Below, piece by piece: positions 1 through 5,116 of a stretch of DNA of 5,116 nucleotides. Source of the DNA: Bacillota bacterium (GTDB lineage: Bacteria; Bacillota; Clostridia; UBA1381); contig JAJPXA010000122.1 of the NCBI GenBank assembly GCA_021205715.1, forward strand, positions 1 to 5,116, read 5' to 3'. Position numbers and translations under genes: made by a program. The notes under the pieces are model-generated. The model searched no databases and was not told the DNA's origin. It saw nothing but the letters and a program-made list of their open reading frames with translations. Position 1 is the first letter of the stretch. The number at the start of each line of letters is the position of its first letter.

Positions 1-43
1 GCCCCGAAAAAAACCGGGATTTACCACAACAGTCAAAAAAATC

Positions 44-48
44 GGAGG
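44..48 (+). promoter_or_regulatory. Ribosome binding site of the small protein
   Basis: GGAGG lies 8 nt before the ATG at 57. It decides the start, because the same frame is open upstream to the window edge. No promoter can be assigned in the 43 bases before it. Confidence 0.8.
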
Positions 49-56
49 TAAAAATT

Positions 57-230
57 ATGAGTCATTCGGGATTTATGAAAGGTATGGCGGCAGGAATGGC
101 AGTCGGCGCGGCGGTTACGCTTATGGTCGACTCGCCGAGCAAGCAAAAGCATAAAATGTCAAAAAAAGCCGAGGGCCTTTTCATGAACATCGGCAGCGCC
201 ATCGACAGCGCAATGGGTATGCGCGGCTGA
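57..230 (+). CDS. Small YtxH-like protein with glycine/alanine-rich hydrophobic segment (57 aa)
   Basis: The frame runs from an ATG to a TGA and encodes 57 residues. A GGAGG ribosome binding site lies 8 nt upstream, which fixes this start even though the frame stays open to the left edge. Residues 9-24 (GMAAGMAVGAAVTLMV) form a short hydrophobic stretch with small residues spaced as in glycine-zipper membrane helices. A lysine-rich stretch follows (about residues 29-38, KQKHKMSKKA), then a possibly amphipathic C-terminal helix ending in MGMRG. This architecture resembles the short YtxH-like proteins of Bacillota, but the match is from memory of the pattern and the function of such proteins is poorly known. 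It probably sits in or at the cytoplasmic membrane. It is transcribed convergently to the three-gene cluster and shares a terminator with it, so it is unlikely to be functionally tied to that cluster. It is methionine-rich (8 of 57 residues). I am confident that it is a gene and much less sure of the family. Confidence 0.8.
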   Translation: MSHSGFMKGMAAGMAVGAAVTLMVDSPSKQKHKMSKKAEGLFMNIGSAIDSAMGMRG

Positions 231-232
231 AA

Positions 233-265
233 AAACACGGAAGGACGCCTTGTCCTTCCGTGTTT
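233..265. terminator. Bidirectional rho-independent terminator between convergent genes
   Basis: A perfect 14-bp inverted repeat (233-246 with 252-265) encloses a 5-nt loop, GCCTT. The stem contains CACGGAAGGAC and its complement. On the - strand the hairpin is followed by an uninterrupted T-run (the A-run at 230-235), which gives a canonical terminator 20 nt past the glycosidase stop. On the + strand it is followed by a T-rich but interrupted tract (about 263-270), which serves the small gene whose stop is at 230. It therefore closes both transcription units. Confidence 0.9.
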
Positions 266-285
266 CTTCTATTATATATGCTATT

Positions 286-2607
286 TTATTTCGGCTGCAC
301 CTCGGCGGTGGTTATCCGCACCTCGAACACGCCTCCCGCGGCGGTATTTTCGCCCTTGGTTCGGAACGCGACCGTAATCCGCTCCTTGCCCGCCGTAATC
401 GCCGCCGGCACCGCGTAATACGCGTAAATCGGCTCGAACGCCGCCCCGCCGCGAAGCGTCTGCTCCGCGATAACCGCGCCGTCGGCGAGTATCTCAAACT
501 CGCGCGTATAGCTTACGCCGCCGTCCGTGAAATCGCCGTCGCCCGCCCAATACATCGCCATAACGTAATTGGTTTTGTCTGCGTCGACAGACATATCATA
601 GCTGAAACAGCCGCCCACGCCCCGCGCGTCGCGCCAACCGCGCGAGAGCGCGGCGGAATAGCCCGTGTTGGAATTGCGGCATTTCATCGCGTGGTCAACC
701 TCCGGCTGCTGCTCACCCGCGCGAACCGTGTCAACCGTCGCCGCGTCAAGCTCGGCGGCAAAATCGTCCTTTATAATCTCCTCACCCGCGCCGTAAAGCC
801 GCCAATAAAGCGCGTAACGCTCGTGGTGCAGGTCAAAATACGGAATAAGCGTTATCGGCTCCGGCGCGGCGGTTAGCGTAAATTCAAGTTTGGATAAATC
901 CGACACTTGTATAAACGTGTTCGGATTCTTGTCCGCAACAACCAAATCCGGCACATCGATACCGGCGGCACCGTCGAGCGACGCGTGGTCGCTCACAAAA
1001 TCGCTCGTCGGGAACCCGCCCGTCCCGAGCCTGCCCGCAAGCACCACAGGCCCGTACATAAACGCGGCGTCATTCGCGCCCCCGCGCGCCGTGTACGTGT
1101 GAAGTCCCATCGGCAGCGTGACCTCTACCGTGTCGCCCGCGCGCCACGTCCGCTCTATCGCGTAATATCCCGTTTTGGACACGCTCACCGCGTCCCCGTC
1201 ATTGACTTTGACAGCCGCCGCAGAGTCTATCCACGACGGTATTCGTATTTTAAAAGCCGCGTCCGCGCAGCCGCGCTCTATTTTTATAACCGTGCGTTCC
1301 TCATACGGGTAATTCGTGGTCTGCGAAATTTTAAGTCCGTTCCACTCGACCGCCGACGAAATAAATTGGTTTACATAAAACTCGTTCCCGTCCTTGTAAT
1401 AAATATTCCTCGCATATCGCGCGGGATTCTCCATACCGCTTCCAACACAGCACCAGAACGAGTTTTCCAAAGTGGAGTACACCTTGAAATGCCCGCGCTT
1501 TGTCGCCATAAAGTACGTCTTGTTGCCGGTGTCCGGTTCCTGCGATGCCAAAATATGGTTAAACAGCGCCCGCTCGTAATAGTCCATATACTCCGCTTTG
1601 TGATTCCATTCATACAGATATTCCGTGAGCTTCATCATATTATATGTGTTGCAGGTTTCGCAGGTCTGCGTGCCGAAAACCTCATCGCCCGCCGCGCCGA
1701 AATGCTCGTAATTCGAGTTACCGCCGATAACATACGAGCGTCGGTTCACAACCGTGTCATAGAAAAATTCCGCCGCCGCGCGGTAATCGGTCAGGCTCTC
1801 GTCCTCGTCATACATAGCCGCCGCGCCGATTACCTTCGGTATCTGCGTGTTCGCGTGCTTGCCCTGCAATTCGTCGATTCCGTCCGCGAGCGGCTTCAAA
1901 ATCGACGGCTGTGAAAATCGTATTCCGAGGTCGTAATATTTCCTATCGCCAGTTATGCCGTAAAGCTCCGCCATAACCTCGTTCATACCGCCGTACTCGC
2001 ATTCAAGCATCCGATTAAACTTGTCGTCGTCCATATCCTCCGTAACGCGCACCGCCCAATCGGCAAATTTACATACAACATCGAGCGCGGTTTCGTTTTC
2101 GGCAAGCCTGTACGCGTCGATAAGTCCCTGATATATCTTGTGCATCGAATACCACGGCACCCAGTAGCCGTTTAAATCAAACGCGCTTACGCTTAGCGTT
2201 CCCGCGAGCGCCTTTTCAAATCCCGCCTTGTTAAAGCCGCCGATAAAGCCGCCGCTTATTTCCTGATATTCGGCGAGCTTTTCGACCGCGTAATTGAGCA
2301 TTTTCTTTACTTCCGCGCCACCCGCCGCCGCGTACATACCCGCCGCTGCGCTCATCCAATGACCGAGGGAATGACCCGAAATGCCTTTGCCCGCGTAACC
2401 GCGGTAATTATACGCCTCCCAGCCGCCGTAATAGCTAAGCGTGTTTGCCGACGCGCCGGCCGAATACGCCACGGGTGCCAACAGCCTGTCAACGTCAAAC
2501 GATTTTACAAATTCAAGTCCCGTGTCCCGCGAGGTCTTGAATATTCCATCCGTGAGAGTGACCTCGCCCGCCTTGAACATTGAACCATATAATTGCATTT
2601 TTTTCAT
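286..2607 (-). CDS. GH127-type beta-L-arabinofuranosidase (DUF1680 family), 773 aa
   Basis: This gene encodes a retaining glycoside hydrolase expected to release L-arabinofuranose from beta-L-arabinofuranosides. The N-terminal part (about residues 14-400) is the (alpha/alpha)6-barrel catalytic domain, with family-like stretches such as SGHSLGHW (77-84) and a CETCNTYNMMKLTEYLY block (316-332). By analogy with HypBA1 (acid/base E322; zinc ligands E338, C340, C417, C418; nucleophile C417), I map E301 as acid/base, E317, C319 and C387 as zinc ligands, and C386 as nucleophile and ligand, in FWCCVGSGMENPARYAR. The E301-E317 spacing of 16 equals that of HypBA1. Beta-sandwich regions follow: a DUF4986-like part (about 540-605, ITLIPYFDLHHERYALYW) and a DUF6805-like C-terminal domain (about 622-770, GEQQPEVDHA, WRDARGVGG). 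No signal peptide is visible, so the enzyme is probably cytoplasmic. The start at 2607 has a good ribosome binding site. It is the last gene of the cluster, 11 bp after the LysR gene. The exact substrate is uncertain because DUF1680 proteins vary; the fold and active site are confident. Confidence 0.9.
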   Translation of the reverse strand: MKKMQLYGSMFKAGEVTLTDGIFKTSRDTGLEFVKSFDVDRLLAPVAYSAGASANTLSYYGGWEAYNYRGYAGKGISGHSLGHWMSAAAGMYAAAGGAEVKKMLNYAVEKLAEYQEISGGFIGGFNKAGFEKALAGTLSVSAFDLNGYWVPWYSMHKIYQGLIDAYRLAENETALDVVCKFADWAVRVTEDMDDDKFNRMLECEYGGMNEVMAELYGITGDRKYYDLGIRFSQPSILKPLADGIDELQGKHANTQIPKVIGAAAMYDEDESLTDYRAAAEFFYDTVVNRRSYVIGGNSNYEHFGAAGDEVFGTQTCETCNTYNMMKLTEYLYEWNHKAEYMDYYERALFNHILASQEPDTGNKTYFMATKRGHFKVYSTLENSFWCCVGSGMENPARYARNIYYKDGNEFYVNQFISSAVEWNGLKISQTTNYPYEERTVIKIERGCADAAFKIRIPSWIDSAAAVKVNDGDAVSVSKTGYYAIERTWRAGDTVEVTLPMGLHTYTARGGANDAAFMYGPVVLAGRLGTGGFPTSDFVSDHASLDGAAGIDVPDLVVADKNPNTFIQVSDLSKLEFTLTAAPEPITLIPYFDLHHERYALYWRLYGAGEEIIKDDFAAELDAATVDTVRAGEQQPEVDHAMKCRNSNTGYSAALSRGWRDARGVGGCFSYDMSVDADKTNYVMAMYWAGDGDFTDGGVSYTREFEILADGAVIAEQTLRGGAAFEPIYAYYAVPAAITAGKERITVAFRTKGENTAAGGVFEVRITTAEVQPK

Positions 2608-2613
2608 ATTTTA

Positions 2614-2620
2614 CCACCTT
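2614..2620 (-). promoter_or_regulatory. Ribosome binding site of the glycosidase, overlapping the LysR stop codon
   Basis: Read on the - strand, the junction is TAAGGTGG. The TAA (2621-2619) ends the LysR frame, and its last two bases start the AAGGTGG site, which lies 6 nt before the ATG at 2607. Ribosomes finishing the regulator would arrive on the start site of the enzyme, so translational coupling is likely. Confidence 0.75.
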
Positions 2621-3515
2621 ACACATACCGCTTCAGCGCCTCGATATATTCCTCCACAATCTCCGTTCGTCCGACACCCTTGTGCAATATATATCCCACG
2701 CGTATAACCTCGTCGGTTTCAATCGGCACGGCTACGATATTGTCGCCGTTCAGCTCCTCGCTTATAATTCCCGTGCATACGGTGTAGCCGTCCATACCGA
2801 TAAGCAAATTAAAGAGCGTCGCTCTGTCGCTCACCTTGATGCATTTCCTATGCTCAAGCGCGCTGAACATCTCCTCGGCATAATAGAACGAGTTATACTC
2901 CCCCTGCTCAAACGACAGCCTCGGATAATCCTCCAGCTCCTCCGTTCTCACACTCTTACGCTTTGCAAGCTCGTTCGCGCGGCTCACGAAAATATGCGGC
3001 TTCGCCGTAAACAGCTCGTAAAACGCGAGCCGATTTTCCTCAAGGAGCTTTTTTATAACGCTTTCGTTAAACTCGCTTAAATACAAAATGCCTATCTGAC
3101 TTTTAAGCGTCTTAACGTCGTTTATTATCTCATACGTGCGCGTTTCGCGCAGTGTAAACTCATACTCGTCAAAGCCGCGGCTTTTTAAAATATCCACAAA
3201 CGCGTTCACCGCGAACGAGTAATGCTGCGTCGAAACGTTAAAGCGGCTTTTGCTCACCTTTCCTTTTGTGTACTTGCTTTCAAGCAAATTCGCCTGCTCC
3301 ACCACCTGACGCGCGTAGCCCAAAAACTCCTCGCCCTCGGGCGACGTGTTTATGCCCTTGCTCGTCCTTACGAATATGGTTATGTTAATCTCGCTCTCAA
3401 GCTCCTTTATCGCCGACGACAGCGTCGGCTGTGAAATAAACAGGCTTTTCGCCGCCTCGCTTATGGAGCTTTTTTCCGCCACCGCTATGGCGTACTTTAA
3501 CTGCTGTAAAGTCAT
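2619..3515 (-). CDS. LysR-family transcriptional regulator (298 aa)
   Basis: The length is typical for LysR-type regulators, which bind DNA as tetramers and respond to a small-molecule ligand. Residues 3-62 form the winged helix-turn-helix, with the family pattern LQQLKYAIAVAEKSSISEAA, then recognition helix SQPTLSSAIKELE (28-40) and the wing (51-59, TSKGINTSP). A linker helix follows (about 62-85). The periplasmic-binding-protein-like effector domain occupies about 91-298, beginning at RFNVSTQHYSFAVNAF. The ligand cannot be read from sequence. The start at 3515 has a GGGAGG site 5 nt upstream. The gene lies between the flippase (15 bp upstream) and the glycosidase (11 bp downstream), on the same strand. 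This is unusual, since LysR genes are often divergent from their targets. Here autoregulation of the shared transcript, or action on a distant locus, is more likely. Control of the arabinofuranosidase is inferred from position only. Confidence 0.92.
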   Translation of the reverse strand: MTLQQLKYAIAVAEKSSISEAAKSLFISQPTLSSAIKELESEINITIFVRTSKGINTSPEGEEFLGYARQVVEQANLLESKYTKGKVSKSRFNVSTQHYSFAVNAFVDILKSRGFDEYEFTLRETRTYEIINDVKTLKSQIGILYLSEFNESVIKKLLEENRLAFYELFTAKPHIFVSRANELAKRKSVRTEELEDYPRLSFEQGEYNSFYYAEEMFSALEHRKCIKVSDRATLFNLLIGMDGYTVCTGIISEELNGDNIVAVPIETDEVIRVGYILHKGVGRTEIVEEYIEALKRYV

Positions 3516-3520
3516 AGCCG

Positions 3521-3526
3521 CCTCCC
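3521..3526 (-). promoter_or_regulatory. Ribosome binding site of the LysR gene
   Basis: On the - strand GGGAGG lies 5 nt before the ATG at 3515, inside the 15-bp gap after the flippase stop codon. No separate promoter fits in that gap, which supports co-transcription, although a promoter within the 3' part of the flippase gene cannot be excluded. Confidence 0.7.
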
Positions 3527-3530
3527 GTAT

Positions 3531-5066
3531 TTATCCTTTAACCCTTTTCAGCATTTTTCCCGCTATGCCAAACGCCAAATTTTTCGCGTACTTGAACTCG
3601 GGAGTCATACAAAATACCGCCGACGTAACCGCCGCCGACACGGCGCATAAAGCCGCGCCCAAAACCACAAACGACAAAATCGGATTGCTTATGCTTACCG
3701 CGCCGCATATAAATCTGCCCAGCGCCGCCTCGCCTATAACCGCCGCCGTATAAAGCGCGGATTTTAGGAGAAATTTGCCGCACGACAGCGAGAGATACTC
3801 CTTATAAAACAATATGACCTTTAAAATATACTGAATAACCAGTGTGCAGGTGGTTCCTATCAAAATACCGAGAATGCCGGTCATTTTGCCCAAAATAATC
3901 GAAACAATCAAATTCGTAACGGAGCCCGCGATAGATATGTACTTGTCCTTTGCGAAAAGTCCCGAAACATTAAGAACGCGCCACAGCGGCACCCGCATAG
4001 ACATCATAAAGAAGTTGAACGAGCATACCGCGACCACGCTTTCACCGAGCATTAAGTCCGCGTCGCCCAGCCATATCATAATAAAGTCGTTTATAAGGCA
4101 ATAAAGCGGAACCGCCAAAAACGCGCCTATCGCGAACATTATAAATGTCATTCGGCTTAAAACCTCGTCTATATGCTTCTTTTCGGCAGTCGCGACAAGA
4201 TTTCCGACACTGCCGCTTATCGCGTTTGAAATCTGCTCCACAACCATAGTGAGCGCGTTTATAACCATTGTATAATTAGCGTATATGCCGACCTTCACGG
4301 TATTGACAAGCACAGAAATAAGCACGCTGTCGGTAGATGTCGTGATTTTTCCCGAAAGCTGACCTATGAATATGTTTTTTATGTTGTCGAATATATTTTT
4401 CTTCTTCTCCTTGCCGAGCGTCAGATTTTTCTTCAAATACGGATATGTCTTATCAACCTTAAACGCGACCCACGCGTTATTTATAATAACAAATGCTATT
4501 ACAAGAAGCACGTACAAAACAAAGCTTTTTGTAAGCAGCAAAACAGCCATACCGCCGAATATCGAAAGCACCTTGCAGACAATATCAACCCTGACCGCGA
4601 CGAAATTTCTTTGATCCGCTATAAGAAGCGAGCGCTTATACGCGAAAAAGTACGACGCGACGGTTTGAATAAGATACAAAATATAAATCAATCGCACGTA
4701 GGACATATCAAGCTCTACGTCCTTAACAATCTGCGGCATAAAGAACACCAGCGCCGCGCCTATTACCGCGATAACAAGCGCGATATATCGGTACGCGGTC
4801 TTATAGAAATTCATCAGGCGGCATATTTCATCCTTGTCGTCGTTCGCGAGCGGCTTGTACAAATAATAAATTACCGCCGAGCCTACTCCAAGCTCCGCCA
4901 TACTTAAAATATTCAAAACATTCGCGAACAAACCGTTAAGTCCTATGCACTCAATGCCGACAGTGCGAAGCATAATGCTTCGCAGCGCAAAATTTAAAAT
5001 GCAATATATAAGTTGATACAGCAATGACCATATCAGATTTTTCATAGTTGCCTGTGTTCTTTCCAT
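3531..5066 (-). CDS. Wzx/MATE-type oligosaccharide (polysaccharide) flippase, 511 aa
   Basis: This is a multi-pass membrane protein of the oligosaccharide-flippase (Wzx/RfbX-like, MOP superfamily) group. Members move lipid-linked sugar intermediates across the cytoplasmic membrane for capsule, teichoic-acid-like or exopolysaccharide synthesis. Counted from the upstream ATG at 5072, hydrophobic segments lie near 11-33, 46-72, 95-115, 124-145, 164-181, 184-205, 262-280, 305-327, 342-360, 378-396, 398-422, 435-458 and 463-488, giving about 12-14 helices. Family-like features are the N-terminal RTQATMKN, GLNGLFANVLNILSMAELGVGSAV (split by me as 44-55 and 56-67), LYKPLAND (71-78) and the central TDSVLISV-to-VGIYANYTM region (247-269). 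A basic cytoplasmic loop (214-226, KKNLTLGKEKKKN) separates the halves. I prefer the start at 5066 (protein begins MERTQATMKN) because GGAG is 8 nt before it but only 2 nt before the ATG at 5072. It is the first gene of the cluster. No glycosyltransferase is adjacent within the window, so its substrate is unknown. Confidence 0.88.
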   Translation of the reverse strand: MERTQATMKNLIWSLLYQLIYCILNFALRSIMLRTVGIECIGLNGLFANVLNILSMAELGVGSAVIYYLYKPLANDDKDEICRLMNFYKTAYRYIALVIAVIGAALVFFMPQIVKDVELDMSYVRLIYILYLIQTVASYFFAYKRSLLIADQRNFVAVRVDIVCKVLSIFGGMAVLLLTKSFVLYVLLVIAFVIINNAWVAFKVDKTYPYLKKNLTLGKEKKKNIFDNIKNIFIGQLSGKITTSTDSVLISVLVNTVKVGIYANYTMVINALTMVVEQISNAISGSVGNLVATAEKKHIDEVLSRMTFIMFAIGAFLAVPLYCLINDFIMIWLGDADLMLGESVVAVCSFNFFMMSMRVPLWRVLNVSGLFAKDKYISIAGSVTNLIVSIILGKMTGILGILIGTTCTLVIQYILKVILFYKEYLSLSCGKFLLKSALYTAAVIGEAALGRFICGAVSISNPILSFVVLGAALCAVSAAVTSAVFCMTPEFKYAKNLAFGIAGKMLKRVKG

Positions 5067-5074
5067 ACGCATTT

Positions 5075-5078
5075 CTCC
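5075..5078 (-). promoter_or_regulatory. Ribosome binding site that decides the flippase start
   Basis: On the - strand CGGAGAA places GGAG 8 nt before the ATG at 5066 and only 2 nt before the ATG at 5072. Normal spacing favours the downstream ATG, which trims two residues from the longest frame. Confidence 0.6.
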
Positions 5079-5086
5079 GATAACTT

Positions 5087-5108
5087 TTATAATTATTTTT
5101 AATTATAA
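5087..5108. repeat. Perfect AT-only inverted repeat overlapping the candidate -10 box
   Basis: TTATAATTA (5087-5095) is repeated as its complement TAATTATAA (5100-5108) around a TTTT spacer. It lies immediately upstream of the flippase and covers the candidate -10 hexamer. It could be an operator, for instance for the LysR protein of the same cluster. However, its centre falls between two bases, unlike the usual odd-length T-N11-A LysR box, and AT-only DNA forms such repeats easily. Confidence 0.4.
5102..5107 (-). promoter_or_regulatory. Candidate -10 box (TATAAT) of the three-gene cluster
   Basis: On the - strand the hexamer is an exact TATAAT, 24 nt upstream of the GGAG site. It would give a short leader starting near 5095. 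The matching -35 box would fall beyond the right edge of the window, so the promoter cannot be confirmed. AT-rich DNA makes chance matches common. Confidence 0.4.
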
Positions 5109-5116
5109 TATATTTC

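Noticed and set aside
4..18. CCCG...CGGG short inverted repeat around an A-run near the left edge
   Set aside because: The stem is only 4 bp and has no T-run, so it does not support a terminator or a structured leader.
1..51. Possible C-terminus of an upstream gene (open in frame 1, ending with TAA at 49-51)
   Set aside because: Only 16 residues are visible and nothing in them is recognisable. A tail ending 5 bp before the small gene is possible but cannot be told from chance without sequence to the left.
250..876. A 208-codon open frame on the + strand over the 3' end of the glycosidase gene
   Set aside because: It begins with a non-ATG codon inside the terminator hairpin, is Arg-rich, and mirrors the C-terminal coding sequence of the real gene. 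It is a shadow frame.
286..1300. Higher GC content in the 3' part of the glycosidase gene than in the LysR and flippase genes
   Set aside because: The encoded C-terminal domains are rich in Ala, Gly, Asp and Val, whereas the flippase is rich in Ile, Phe, Lys and Asn. Amino-acid composition explains most of the difference, so it is not good evidence for transfer or domain fusion.
907..1914. A 335-codon open frame on the + strand, opposite the glycosidase gene
   Set aside because: It is antisense to a gene with clear domains and active-site residues. Its product is extremely rich in Arg, Val and His with no recognisable domain, as expected when GC-ending codons are read in the opposite frame. 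No convincing ribosome binding site was seen.
2580..3080. A 166-codon open frame on the + strand opposite the LysR gene
   Set aside because: The LysR frame on the other strand has full family features and a good ribosome binding site. This frame has neither.

Overview
The window looks like a chromosomal fragment from a Gram-positive, probably clostridial (Bacillota) bacterium of a gut or anaerobic community. The reasons are strong purine-rich ribosome binding sites, very AT-rich intergenic DNA beside GC-ending codons in the genes, and protein families that are common in Clostridia (YtxH-like small protein, sugar-flippase family, GH127). This placement is inference; no rRNA or taxonomic marker gene is present.

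Layout. On the + strand, 57-230 encodes a 57-residue small protein with a glycine/alanine-rich hydrophobic segment. It is followed by a strong hairpin at 233-265 that can terminate transcription from both sides. Everything to the right is on the - strand and forms one compact three-gene cluster, read from right to left. It starts with a multi-pass Wzx/MATE-type polysaccharide flippase (3531-5066), then a LysR-type regulator (2619-3515), then a 773-residue GH127-type beta-L-arabinofuranosidase (286-2607). The gaps are 15 bp and 11 bp. The ribosome binding site of the glycosidase overlaps the stop codon of the regulator. A candidate -10 box, lying inside a perfect AT-rich inverted repeat, sits just upstream of the flippase at the right edge of the window.

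How the genes may work together. The glycosidase has the complete expected zinc/cysteine active site and no export signal. It would therefore release L-arabinofuranose from small arabinosides inside the cell. The LysR protein is the natural candidate for its regulator. The flippase is the odd member: it normally exports lipid-linked oligosaccharides during surface polysaccharide assembly, and no glycosyltransferase, polymerase or sugar importer is visible here. The cluster may link surface-glycan export to arabinoside turnover, or the genes may simply share a transcript. No CRISPR array, insertion sequence, tRNA or rRNA was seen, and no clearly new system; the unusual gene combination is the main point of interest.
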